This document shows positions 24,795 through 33,769 of a stretch of 64,000 nucleotides of DNA, piece after piece; position 1 is the stretch's first letter, and every line of letters begins with the position of its first letter. The notes beneath the pieces were generated by a model that ran no database searches, had not been told where the DNA came from, and was given only the letters and a program-made list of their open reading frames with translations. A program made the translations under genes and the position numbers. Origin of the DNA: Mesorhizobium sp. (lineage in GTDB: Bacteria > Pseudomonadota > Alphaproteobacteria > Rhizobiales > Rhizobiaceae); contig SAQG01000002.1 of the NCBI GenBank assembly GCA_004020315.1, positions 62,001 to 126,000 of the forward strand, read 5' to 3'.

Positions 24795-25661
24795 TCAATC
24801 CAATCGAGTTGCGACCAGCTTGCCGTCCATCATCATCGGGATGATTGCCAGCTTCTTTTCTTCCAGGAATTCCAGATCGGCGCTGCCTTGATTGAGGTCC
24901 ATCAGCTGCTCGACTTTTCCATCCGGATGAATGCGAAAGAGCGCCCCCGCGACCCAATCCGTAACGAGCCAATTTCCTGCTCCGTCCGGTTCTATGCCAT
25001 CCAGATTTCCAACAGGCTCGCCGGGCCCGATGTCAGAGATAGCCTTCGTCTTCAAGTCGATCGCGATCAGATGGCCGGGTGTCTTGGACGAAAAATCCGG
25101 CTGGATATCGCGACCCCAGCCGGCGACGAGGAGGCGACCATCTTCGACGCGCAGACCGTTCGGATGCAGGAGATCCTCGCTCTCGAGCCAGACGGTGAGA
25201 GCATCATTGTCCAGAACATAAATCCTGTTCGCCAGCATGTCGGAAGCAAAGACGCGACCCGCCTCGTCGACGGCGGGGTCATTGAGGAACTGAGCGCCTT
25301 CTGCAGGCCACGTTCCGGTGATCTGACCGCTCTCGACGTTGACGGCCATAAGCCGATCGATGTCGGTGACGAAAAGCGTATCGCCGTGCATCACCAATCC
25401 CTTGGGCGCATTAAAGCCGGTCACCCACTCGGCTGCCTGCAACTTTCCGTCAGGCGAAACTTTCGAAAGGTATCCGACCCCATCCTTGCCGGCGGGTTCG
25501 CCAGCAATGTTGGAGACGTAGAAGACGTTCCGCTTGGAGTCGAAAAGTACGCTCTCGGGGGCCTTAAAGCCGTCAAGCGACCAGGCCTCCTCCGCTGTCG
25601 CGGGCGACCCTGCCACTCCTAGCAGTAGAATAGAAAATAGAACTGACTGCAGCCTGATCAT
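24795..25661 (-). CDS. secreted SMP-30/gluconolactonase-like beta-propeller protein
   Basis: Exported protein of 288 residues with a signal peptide (about 1-23, ending ATAEE). It has propeller-like repeats of the SMP-30/gluconolactonase/LRE-like group, visible as recurring short motifs such as APESVLFDSKRNVFYVSNI, DIDRLMAVNVESG and NLDGIEPDGAGNWLVTDW. Such proteins can be lactonases or structural propellers, and the metal-binding set cannot be assigned confidently. The ATG at 25661 follows GGGAGG. It is monocistronic with its own terminator. A function in sugar lactone hydrolysis is possible but not shown. Confidence 0.8.
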   Translation of the reverse strand: MIRLQSVLFSILLLGVAGSPATAEEAWSLDGFKAPESVLFDSKRNVFYVSNIAGEPAGKDGVGYLSKVSPDGKLQAAEWVTGFNAPKGLVMHGDTLFVTDIDRLMAVNVESGQITGTWPAEGAQFLNDPAVDEAGRVFASDMLANRIYVLDNDALTVWLESEDLLHPNGLRVEDGRLLVAGWGRDIQPDFSSKTPGHLIAIDLKTKAISDIGPGEPVGNLDGIEPDGAGNWLVTDWVAGALFRIHPDGKVEQLMDLNQGSADLEFLEEKKLAIIPMMMDGKLVATRLD

Positions 25662-26166
25662 GATAGCCTCCCTATGTTGTTTTTTTATGTAAAACTCAAC
25701 CGCAAATTGCGCAGGCGATTTTCAAAAGCTTACGGTTGACGTTTTGGTTGCTCTGACAAGTCCGTTTGCAAGCGATTTCTGCTTAGCCTCGCCAACTTTA
25801 CAATTCCCCAGACGAATGGCAGTTCCAGCCTCAACTGTCCTTGGACAGCCGTACTGCGGACGAAAAGCACTCCGGACGTCCCGTGACGCTGCACTCGGCG
25901 GCGCGAAAGGCTGGCGTTCGAAAGCGACGCCTAAAGGAGTCTAATCGAAACGCCAGCCTGTCACCTTGCGCGGACGGCCGATGCGGTTCGCCGAAGGCAT
26001 CATCGCCTCGAGGCTCGGATCGTCGATATTGCCGAAATCGGGCAAGCCGTACGGCCGGGATGTGCAGATGGTGCTGCCCCTATGATCAATTCATTCGGAG
26101 CTGCCCTTCACACAGGCTGGATGGACTCTATCTGCACCTTGATTCCAAATACTGGAGGACAGCACA
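25662..26166. other. intergenic region with a possible coding remnant
   Basis: No intact gene is supported in this 505-bp stretch. On the minus strand, 25941 to about 26084 is open without a start codon and reads with coding-like composition (RPYGLPDFGNIDDPSLEAMM, ending RKVTGWRFD and a stop). It could be the 3' end of a lost gene. The rest is AT-rich leader DNA for the flanking genes. Confidence 0.35.
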
Positions 26167-26466
26167 ATGAAGCACGTTCTCGCATTTGCACTCTTCATCG
26201 GCGCCGGATCGCTGTTTGCCACCCCAGCCTATGCCGAACCGCCGGACCATGCCCGCAACGATGACGCATCGCTCCATCCCGGTCATCAAGGGCACCTGTC
26301 GAGCGGCCGCGAATACCCAGGAAGACCTGCCACTGAGTTCCACGAGAGCCTGGAGGCGGAAGGAGAGCCGAGCTATCCGACCGGTCCGGGTGGGTGGGCC
26401 GAGCAACGGAGCGACGGCGCTAACGCCCAGCGTAACAGCGCAACGGCCGACAACCAGGGCAGGTGA
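26167..26466 (+). CDS. small secreted protein of unknown function
   Basis: Protein of 99 residues with a clear signal peptide (about 1-22, ending PAYA) and a mature part rich in Pro, Glu, Gly, His and Asn, with no recognised domain. The mature chain looks disordered. The ATG is preceded by GGAGG at good spacing, which supports real translation. It is flanked by regions with coding remnants and is convergent with the aminotransferase gene. I do not recognise a family. Confidence 0.6.
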   Translation: MKHVLAFALFIGAGSLFATPAYAEPPDHARNDDASLHPGHQGHLSSGREYPGRPATEFHESLEAEGEPSYPTGPGGWAEQRSDGANAQRNSATADNQGR

Positions 26467-26590
26467 ACACAGGTCCTGACGGACAAGGTAAATCGCGGCG
26501 ATGGACGAAACGATCGCCTCGCGGCAGCCCTTGGTGAGCGGCTCCTCCAGGGTGTAGGAGACCTGGTTCGACAGGATGCAGTATTCAAAA
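26467..26590 (-). pseudogene. possible gene remnant
   Basis: On the minus strand this piece reads FEYCILSNQVSYTLEEPL and then KGCREAIVSSIAAIYLVRQ, which looks like genuine protein sequence. It starts directly downstream of the aminotransferase terminator and has no start codon of its own. After about 45 residues the frame loses coding character. It may be the remainder of a deleted small gene; no family is recognised. Confidence 0.3.
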
Positions 26591-26620
26591 AGCCGGGCGT
26601 CCGACTGCAGGACGCCCGGC
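26586..26620 (-). terminator. intrinsic terminator of the aminotransferase gene
   Basis: An 11-bp perfect stem, GCCGGGCGTCC (26592-26602) with GGACGCCCGGC (26610-26620), whose minus-strand reading is followed by CTTTTTGA. It lies 13 bp after the aminotransferase stop codon. Confidence 0.88.
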
Positions 26621-26632
26621 GATCGTCCCATT

Positions 26633-28012
26633 CTACCGCTTGCGCAAATCCGCTTGCGCCAGATCAAGCGCCTTGGCGATGCGGTCGCAGGCCATGTCGA
26701 TCGTCTCACGCGTCCAGATCAGCGGCGGCGACAGGATCATCGTGTCGCCGGTGGCGCGCAGCATCATGCCCTGGGCAATTGCGTGGTCGCGGACAAGCAC
26801 GGCCGCACTCCCGGCCGGCAGGAAACGCTCCTTGGTCGCCTTGTCTTTGACGATCTCGATCGCCCCCATCAGCCCGATCGAGCGCACCTCGCCGACCAGT
26901 TCGTGACCGCCGATATGCTCCTGCAGCGCCTTGGCGAAATAGGGTCCGGTGTCGTTCTTGACCCGGTCGACCAAACCTTCCCGCTCCATGATCTCAAGGT
27001 TCTTCAGCGCCACGGCGCAGGCCACGGGGTGACCGGCATAAGTATAGCCGTGATTGAACTCGCCGCCCTTCTCGACCAGCGTCGCCGCGATGCGGTCACC
27101 GACCAGCAGCGCCGACAGCGGCTGATAACCGGAGGTCAGCGCCTTGGCGGTGGTGATCGTATCGGGCTCGATATCGAAGGTCTGAGCCGCGAACCACTCG
27201 CCGGTGCGGCCATAGCCGGTGATGACCTCGTCCAGCATCAGGAGGATATCGTATTTGCGGCAGATGCGCTGCGCTTCCGGCCAGTAGCTCATCGGCGGTA
27301 TCTTCACGCCGCCTGCCCCCATCACCGGCTCGCCGATGAAGGCGGCAACCTTGTCGGCGCCGGCTTCGAGGATAGCGTCCTCCACGGCCTTGGCCGCGCG
27401 CAAGCCGAAATCATGGTCGCTCTCGCCGGGCAGAGCCAGCTCGTAGGCATAAGGCATCATCACATGGACGATGTTGGGAACCGCGCCGTTGAGTTGCTTG
27501 TGCATCGGCTCCATGCCGCCCAGCGACGCGCCGGCGATGGTCGAGCCATGATAGGCTGTCTTGCGCGAGATGATGCGGTTCTTCTCCGGCTTACCTTCCA
27601 GCGCCCAATAATGGCGGACAAGGCGCAGCGCCGTGTCGTTGGCCTCCGAACCGGACGAGCCGTAGATGACCTGGTTGACGTGCTTCGGCGCCAGTTCCGC
27701 CAGCTTTTTGGCCAGCAGCACCGGCGTCGGGGTCGAGCATTTGAAGAAGGAATTGTAGTAGGGCAGTTCCTTCATCTGGGCGTAAGCCGCATCGGCCAGC
27801 TCATCGCGGCCGTAACCGACATTGACGCACCACAGCCCGGCCATGCCGTCGAGGATTTCCGTCCCTTCGGAATCGTAGATGAACGGACCGTTGGCGTGGG
27901 TGATGATGCGTGAGCCGGCCTCGCGCATCTCCTTGTGGTCGGTGAACGGATGAAGGTAATGCGCAGCATCGATCTGCTGAAGCTGCTTCAGCGAATAATT
28001 CTGATAGGTCAT
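26633..28012 (-). CDS. class III omega-aminotransferase
   Basis: PLP-dependent transaminase of 459 residues in the class III (omega-amino acid:pyruvate) group. PLP-binding features are intact: GSSGSEANDTA near residue 118, D261 in LMLDEVITGYGRTG, and the Schiff-base lysine K290 in TTAKALTSGYQP. Enzymes of this type use beta-alanine, GABA, taurine or polyamine-derived amines with pyruvate as acceptor, and the amino donor here is not known. The ATG at 28012 has GAGGAAAG upstream and is preferred to an upstream TTG at 28036. It is followed by a strong terminator and seems monocistronic. Confidence 0.9.
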   Translation of the reverse strand: MTYQNYSLKQLQQIDAAHYLHPFTDHKEMREAGSRIITHANGPFIYDSEGTEILDGMAGLWCVNVGYGRDELADAAYAQMKELPYYNSFFKCSTPTPVLLAKKLAELAPKHVNQVIYGSSGSEANDTALRLVRHYWALEGKPEKNRIISRKTAYHGSTIAGASLGGMEPMHKQLNGAVPNIVHVMMPYAYELALPGESDHDFGLRAAKAVEDAILEAGADKVAAFIGEPVMGAGGVKIPPMSYWPEAQRICRKYDILLMLDEVITGYGRTGEWFAAQTFDIEPDTITTAKALTSGYQPLSALLVGDRIAATLVEKGGEFNHGYTYAGHPVACAVALKNLEIMEREGLVDRVKNDTGPYFAKALQEHIGGHELVGEVRSIGLMGAIEIVKDKATKERFLPAGSAAVLVRDHAIAQGMMLRATGDTMILSPPLIWTRETIDMACDRIAKALDLAQADLRKR

Positions 28013-28232
28013 GTCTGATCTTTCCTCTTGAACCAATCCGGCAATTGCAGCCGGGGCGGATTCGTCAGAGGAAGGCGGGCGGCGAATAGCCGATGCGGGC
28101 GCAAAGCCGCAAAAGCTCGGCGCGCAGCGTGCGCGGCGACGGCGTCACCGCCACCCCAAATGCGCAGCATGTCCTCTTCCGAGCCATGCAGCATCTTAGG
28201 CTGTCTGAAGCGTTCAGTTCAAGCCGTTCCGG

Positions 28233-30302
28233 TCAAGCGATGCTGGTCAGGGCCCGTTGCAGGAAGACATACTTCATCGCCGCCTGTGCTGCTTGCGGTC
28301 GCCGATCGCCGCGCCCGCCATGGCCGCCCTCGGTTTCTTCGAAGAACAGCGTCTTCGCGTGGCCGGCAGCCTGCAGCCGCGCGGCCATCTTGCGCGCATG
28401 GCCGGGATGGACGCGGTCGTCGGCAGTCGATGTGGTCAGCAGCACCGGCGGATAGGTTACATCGGTCTCGACATGCTGATAGGGCGAATAGGCGGCCAGC
28501 CAAGCGGCCTCTTCCGGCTTCGCCGGATCGCCATACTCGGCCATCCAGGATGCGCCGGGCGGCAACTCGGTGTAGCGCAGCATGTCGAGCAGCGGCACGT
28601 CGATGATTACCGCACCGAAAAACTCGGGATGCTGGGTCAGTGAAACGCCGGTCAGCAGGCCGCCATTCGAGCCGCCCTGGATGCCGAGCGTTGCCGGCGT
28701 GGCGACGCCGCGTTTGACCAGGTCTTGCGCGACCGCGGCGAAATCGTCGAAGGCGTTCTGGCGATTGGCCTTGAGCGCGGCCTGGTGCCAATTCGGGCCG
28801 AACTCGCCGCCGCCGCGGATATTGGCCTGCACATAGGCATTGCCCTTTTCCAGCCACAGCCGCCCGCGCACGCCGGCATAGCCGGGCAATAGCGGCACTT
28901 CGAAGCCGCCATAGCCGTAAAGCAGCGTCGGCACCGGCCCGTTCTGGTCGCGCCGCCTGACGACGAAATAAGGGATCATGGTGCCATCCTTCGAGCGCGC
29001 CTCGAACTGTTCCGAGACGAGGGACGACGCATCGAAACGCGCCGGCTGCGATTTCACGGTTGTCAGCGTCGCAGCATTGTCGTCCGACCAGATGATCGAG
29101 CTCGGCGTCAGGAAATCGGTAAAGGAAAAGGAGACGCTGGAGCCGAAATGCTCGGCGTGGCTGATGCCGACATTGCCGTTTTCAGGTAAGGCTACCGGCT
29201 CCAGCGACCAGCCGCTGTCGCTGCGTTGGCAGGCGACGACCTTGCCGCGCACATTGTCTATCAGATTAATGAACAACCGGTCCTGCGTGCGGGCGATGCC
29301 GGCGATCGAAACACGATCCGCCGGCTCGAGCACGGTTTCTACAGGTCCCAACGCTTTGGTTTCGATCCAGCGCGCAAAGTCCAGCGAATAGAGGCCGTCG
29401 GGTCGGCACAGCGTACCGTCCGGCGCCGTCCACGGGTTGCGCACCCCAAAGACAAACTGATCCCGGAACAGCGCCGTGTCGGTGACGTCGTCCGGCAGCG
29501 GGATGCGCCTGTTTTCGCCGGAAGGCAGACGCAGAAAACTGTGCGAGGCAAAGAAATTGAGCGTCCGGGTCAGGAACAGATGCCGCTTGTCACCGTCGAA
29601 TTCGAGGGAACCGCCGGCGGCGAGATCCTGCTTCTGCGCCTCGAAGATCGGCGTCGCATCCTCCAGCCTGGTGCCGCGCTGCCACAGCTTGACCACGCGC
29701 GGATAACCGGACTGGGTTTTTTCGTCCTCTTCGAAGGCAGTCGAGACGACGACCGTGTCCTTGTCCAGCCAGTTGAAGCCTGACTTTGAGGCAGGCGCAC
29801 GAAAGCCGCCCTCGACAAAGGATTTGGTATCGATCTCGAATTCGCGCATTTCACTGGCGTCACCGCCATCCGGCGACAGGCTGAGCAGGCAGCGGTTGAA
29901 ATCGGGGTAAAGCCGGCTGGTGCCGCTGAACACCCATTTCACGCCCTCTTTGGCGGACAGACTGTCGAAGTCGATGATCGTCTCCCAATCCGGCTTCTCG
30001 GTCTTGTAGGAAGCAACCGTCGTGCGCCGCCAGATGCCGAGCACATTGGTCTTGTCCTGCCAGAAATTATAGACGTAGCCGTTGAGCGCAGATCCGACCG
30101 GAATGTTGTCGTCGGCCGTCATCAGGTCGAGTGCGGTTTGGAAGTAGGCTTGGTAAGACGGATCGCCCCGCAATTCACCTGTTGTGATCTCGTTCTGACG
30201 GTGAACCCAGTCGAGCGCCTCCTTGCCTGTTCTGTCCTCCAGCCAGAGAAAGGGATCTTCGGCCGCCAAATTCGGCTGCGTCTTTGTGTTCGGATTGGTC
30301 AT
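28233..30302 (-). CDS. prolyl oligopeptidase family serine peptidase (S9)
   Basis: Serine peptidase of 689 residues. An N-terminal seven-bladed propeller (about 60-410) gates a C-terminal alpha/beta hydrolase domain. The catalytic Ser is S545 in IQGGSNGGL, with Asp at 628/629 in STADDRVHPGH and H661 in EGGHGG. The N-terminal DPFLWLEDRTGKEALDWV is typical of prolyl oligopeptidase relatives. No signal peptide is visible, so it is probably cytoplasmic and cleaves short peptides. The ATG at 30302 has GGAG upstream; the frame extends to 30365 without support. The MFS gene upstream on the same strand ends 85 bp before it. Confidence 0.92.
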   Translation of the reverse strand: MTNPNTKTQPNLAAEDPFLWLEDRTGKEALDWVHRQNEITTGELRGDPSYQAYFQTALDLMTADDNIPVGSALNGYVYNFWQDKTNVLGIWRRTTVASYKTEKPDWETIIDFDSLSAKEGVKWVFSGTSRLYPDFNRCLLSLSPDGGDASEMREFEIDTKSFVEGGFRAPASKSGFNWLDKDTVVVSTAFEEDEKTQSGYPRVVKLWQRGTRLEDATPIFEAQKQDLAAGGSLEFDGDKRHLFLTRTLNFFASHSFLRLPSGENRRIPLPDDVTDTALFRDQFVFGVRNPWTAPDGTLCRPDGLYSLDFARWIETKALGPVETVLEPADRVSIAGIARTQDRLFINLIDNVRGKVVACQRSDSGWSLEPVALPENGNVGISHAEHFGSSVSFSFTDFLTPSSIIWSDDNAATLTTVKSQPARFDASSLVSEQFEARSKDGTMIPYFVVRRRDQNGPVPTLLYGYGGFEVPLLPGYAGVRGRLWLEKGNAYVQANIRGGGEFGPNWHQAALKANRQNAFDDFAAVAQDLVKRGVATPATLGIQGGSNGGLLTGVSLTQHPEFFGAVIIDVPLLDMLRYTELPPGASWMAEYGDPAKPEEAAWLAAYSPYQHVETDVTYPPVLLTTSTADDRVHPGHARKMAARLQAAGHAKTLFFEETEGGHGGRGDRRPQAAQAAMKYVFLQRALTSIA

Positions 30303-30386
30303 GTGGTCTCCGGTTGAATCAGGCGTCGGCCTCGCCAACATCGACATGGCGGCCCCGATGTTCAAGACACCCGTTGCTTTTCGGAA

Positions 30387-31547
30387 TCACATCATCCGCC
30401 TTCGAATGACGGTTGTAACCGCCAGCGTCAGGCAAATGGCGCCAAGCGTGATCGGCAGGCCGTCCGCGCCGAGAATATCCATGGCGCCGCCCGCCAGCGG
30501 CGGCACGGCGATGCCGCCGACGCCCCACATCAGCGAGAAGGCTGCGTTGCCGGCGACCAGTGCCGAGCCGGTGAATCGCTCGCCGAGCTCGATGATCGAC
30601 ATCGTGTAAATACCGTAGGAAACCGCACCCCAGACAAAAACGCACGGCCAGATCAGCGGCGTCTCGATGAGAACCGGCAACAGCACGCACCCCAGCGCCG
30701 TCATCGAAACACAAATGAACCGCACCAGACGCGCTGTCAGCCGTTCCGCCAGCAGGCCGAGCGGCACCTGCATGGCGATGTTGCCGGCGATCATCATCGA
30801 CAGCAGCGCCGACATGCGGGTTTCCTCGATGCTATAATGCGCTCCGTAGACCGGCAGCAGTGCCAGCACCGCCTGTTCGAAACCGGCGGCCACGACCACC
30901 GCCGACAACAGCAGCCATGCCATCGGCATGAACCCCATGACCGAAACCCGGTGCCCGGCCTCATCGACCTTTGGCAGCCGTCCCAGTACCAGCGCCAGGC
31001 AGGCGCCGCAAAAGACGAATGCGGCAATGCCGACGAGAAACGGCGGCCATCCTTCGGTGCCGACGGCAAGCAGGCATAGCGGGCCGGCGGCGAAGCCAGC
31101 CGAAATGACTGTGGAATAGACCCCCATCACGCGGCCGCGGCGCAACGGCGGCGCCAGCGCGATCACCCAGATCTCGCTCAGCACGTAGAGCGGATTGGTC
31201 ACCACGCCGATCAGGAAGCGCAGCGGAAACCACAGATAGACATTCTGCGTCCAGCCGATCAGCGCCAGCACGATCGCGGAAAGGGCCGCGCAGGTGAGTG
31301 CCGTGCGCCCTGCCCCAAACCGGCGCGCCAGCGCCGGGATGAGCGGCGAGGAGACGATAAAGCCGACCGGCGTCATTGCCGCCGAGAGGCCGATCATGGC
31401 CGGCGAGACGCCCTGGCGCTGCAGGATGAAGCTCAACAGCGGGTAGCTCAGCCCTTGCGCGATGGCGAACACCGAAACGGTGGCGATCACGCCGGTGATC
31501 GCCGCCCACTGCATTGTGTCGTCGCTGTTCTGTTCCGCCAGGTCCAT
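30387..31547 (-). CDS. MFS transporter
   Basis: Major facilitator superfamily permease of 386 residues with about twelve hydrophobic helices. The motif between helices two and three is degenerate (LARRFGAGRTAL), and there is a long central loop near KVDEAGHRVSV. It resembles the sugar-phosphate/YcaD-like branch of MFS, but the substrate cannot be assigned. The start at 31547 was chosen because the region from 31694 down to it is polar, arginine-rich and has no ribosome binding site. It lies just downstream of the phospholipase D-like gene on the same strand, so the two may be cotranscribed. Confidence 0.85.
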   Translation of the reverse strand: MDLAEQNSDDTMQWAAITGVIATVSVFAIAQGLSYPLLSFILQRQGVSPAMIGLSAAMTPVGFIVSSPLIPALARRFGAGRTALTCAALSAIVLALIGWTQNVYLWFPLRFLIGVVTNPLYVLSEIWVIALAPPLRRGRVMGVYSTVISAGFAAGPLCLLAVGTEGWPPFLVGIAAFVFCGACLALVLGRLPKVDEAGHRVSVMGFMPMAWLLLSAVVVAAGFEQAVLALLPVYGAHYSIEETRMSALLSMMIAGNIAMQVPLGLLAERLTARLVRFICVSMTALGCVLLPVLIETPLIWPCVFVWGAVSYGIYTMSIIELGERFTGSALVAGNAAFSLMWGVGGIAVPPLAGGAMDILGADGLPITLGAICLTLAVTTVIRRRMM

Positions 31548-31674
31548 GGTCCGCACCAATAGGGAACCTGCACGATTAGCGTTTCGGCGGCGTGCCGGGA
31601 AGCACCGGCGGCGGAGAACCGCTTGCGCCAGCCAGAGGATGACTTGTTTAAGAGCCCCGGCGCCGTTCAGACCA

Positions 31675-33543
31675 CTACGGAAAATACCGGGCAATCGCCC
31701 CCTTCCTGCCGTCCGCGTAAGGCTTCAGCCACTTGTCGTCGATGGAGAGCCCGTCATTGTCCGAAGGTCCTTCCCCAATCGTTCTGCGCCAGGCGCGGAA
31801 TTTGTAGTGGTCGAACACGTCGAGCATATGCACCGCGAAAGCCGCAGCGAACGTCTTGTCGCCTTCCACGATCACCATGTTCTCGTCGTTTTCATAGGAC
31901 GCCTTGTAGCCAAGGTTGTGGCTGCCGGCGATGACAGTCGCGTTGTCGGCCATCGGATCAATGATGACGATCTTGTCGTGCACGATCGCATGGCCGACGG
32001 TCAGCACTTCCGCCTGGAAATCCCGCGCAACGGAGGCCCCCGTCAGGTTGGCCGCCCTGACGACGGAGACGTTCGGCGCCTCCCAGACCTTCTCCGGAAA
32101 GACGAACGGCGATTTGCCGTCCTTGTTCGGTTTGTTGGTGACTGGATCTCTGGTTGGGGCAACGTAGTTGGGCATGGCGGTGTGATCGCTGATTGCGCCT
32201 TGCACGATCAGCTTTGGATTCGCCGTCGCCGCCGCGACCGCCTGATCGATGATCGAATTGTTGCCAAGCCGCGAAGGATTGAACACGAGAAAGAGCACCG
32301 CCTCCTTCGCCGCCTTGATCCGTGCGAAAACGTCTTCGAGATCGACGGGCCGCACCGAGATGTCCTTTTTGCTGCGGTCGGGATCGTTTGGCGAGAACCA
32401 GATGGTGGTCCCATTGACATGGTTCGGTGAGCGATTCATCAGGCGAAACGGCTTGCCTTGCTTCTGCGCCACCCGTCCGGCGGCGCTTTCGCTCGCCGGC
32501 GGCGGGAACACGTCGGCCTTCATCCGCTCCCAATAGGCATCGAACACTTCGGCCATCGCAGGGTCGTCGCGGATGAAGGCGTTGTTGGACTGCCCGCAAA
32601 TGCCCGTCGAAGTCCAGTTGGTGCTGCCGGTCATGACCGCTTGTGGATTGCCCTGGGCATCGCGGTAGACGGCAAACTTGTTATGGCCGATGTGGTTGTT
32701 ATTGAACAGACGGTCGGTCAACACGACGCCCGCCTCGCGTAGCCGCTTTCTGAAGGGCGCGTTGCCCGCGTCCCAGGCCTTCGTTTGCTCATCCCTGCCC
32801 GAATTCGAAAGAATGACCTCGACGACATCCTTGGCGTCGATGATCGCGTCGCACAGCTCGTCATCGCCAAGTTCATAGAGGGCAAGCCTGACAGTGCCGC
32901 CCTCGGCTTTGGCCCGTTTCATCAGGCTGGTGAGCACATCCGGAACCTCGCCGTGAAGATAGGCGCGTATCTTGCTGCCGGGACGCTGAAGCTCGGCCCT
33001 GATCTTATCGCGCTGCCCGACCTTGATGCCGGCGTCCTCCAGTGCGCGCGACAGCCATTGCGTCGATAGCACACCGTTGGTGAAGGCGAGCCGCGCCTTG
33101 CCGAACATCGATCCCAGAAAGATGGTCGGGCTGACGGCACCTTGTCCGAGATAGCCGAGCGGCCGCGCCGCTCCGGTATAGGCTTTCTCGGGGCGCACCG
33201 GCACCGGATCGAGGCCGGGCCGCATGTCGCCGACCGGACGCACCCGGTAGGCGACCATTTCGCCATCCGGTCTGATTTCGAGGCTGTCGCGGCGCCGCCG
33301 CACCGTAAGATCTCGCCAGAATGTCTTCTGCACCGGCCAGACGCCGGTATCCTGAGGAATCCAGTCCTTGTTCCGTTGCCCTTTGAAAGGCACCCAGGAT
33401 GCCAGACAGCGTTCCTCGCCGGTGCCGGGATAGATGCGGACGATCTCGAAGCCGAGACAGCCGTCGATCATTCCGTCAATATCCCAGGCAATGAAGGCGA
33501 CTTCGTTGTTGGTCGCTGCACGCACGCTGACAACATCCGACAT
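31675..33543 (-). CDS. phospholipase D-like protein with two HKD motifs
   Basis: Protein of 622 residues with two phospholipase D catalytic motifs: H287-x-K289 in HNKFAVYRD, followed by GSTNWT, and H522-x-K524 in HDKIVIIDP, followed by GSHNLG. Both halves needed for an active site are therefore present. No signal peptide is seen. PLD-fold enzymes include phospholipases, cardiolipin synthases and nucleases; the N-terminal 200 residues match none that I recognise, so the substrate is open. GAGGGAG precedes the ATG. Its promoter region is shared with the divergent mttB-type gene and contains an inverted repeat at 33587-33613. Confidence 0.85.
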   Translation of the reverse strand: MSDVVSVRAATNNEVAFIAWDIDGMIDGCLGFEIVRIYPGTGEERCLASWVPFKGQRNKDWIPQDTGVWPVQKTFWRDLTVRRRRDSLEIRPDGEMVAYRVRPVGDMRPGLDPVPVRPEKAYTGAARPLGYLGQGAVSPTIFLGSMFGKARLAFTNGVLSTQWLSRALEDAGIKVGQRDKIRAELQRPGSKIRAYLHGEVPDVLTSLMKRAKAEGGTVRLALYELGDDELCDAIIDAKDVVEVILSNSGRDEQTKAWDAGNAPFRKRLREAGVVLTDRLFNNNHIGHNKFAVYRDAQGNPQAVMTGSTNWTSTGICGQSNNAFIRDDPAMAEVFDAYWERMKADVFPPPASESAAGRVAQKQGKPFRLMNRSPNHVNGTTIWFSPNDPDRSKKDISVRPVDLEDVFARIKAAKEAVLFLVFNPSRLGNNSIIDQAVAAATANPKLIVQGAISDHTAMPNYVAPTRDPVTNKPNKDGKSPFVFPEKVWEAPNVSVVRAANLTGASVARDFQAEVLTVGHAIVHDKIVIIDPMADNATVIAGSHNLGYKASYENDENMVIVEGDKTFAAAFAVHMLDVFDHYKFRAWRRTIGEGPSDNDGLSIDDKWLKPYADGRKGAIARYFP

Positions 33544-33586
33544 GAAATAGTCTCCCTCAGGACGGTTTTATTCAATGTACTTACTT

Positions 33587-33613
33587 CATGTGACGTGATC
33601 GCAACGTGACATG
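33587..33613. promoter_or_regulatory. imperfect inverted repeat in divergent promoter region
   Basis: CATGTGACGT (33587-33596) and ACGTGACATG (33604-33613) match as inverted arms at nine of ten positions around a 7-bp spacer. It lies between the divergent phospholipase D-like and MttB-family genes, where a regulator binding site would be expected. No regulator can be named. Confidence 0.4.
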
Positions 33614-33769
33614 TTTCACAGTTCGGGCACAGACCTGGTTTCGCACTGGTGCATCAGGCTGGCGAACATCCATGTCGCTTCCCTCGTCCTAGTGGTCGCC
33701 GCCTCCGCAATGGCGGGACGGCCGGCGGTCCATTATGCCGCCGCACTGTCGCAGCGTACGAGGACTATC

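Noticed and set aside
26576..27913. 445-residue plus-strand frame opposite the aminotransferase
   Set aside because: Shadow of the class III aminotransferase on the other strand, without domain or ribosome site.
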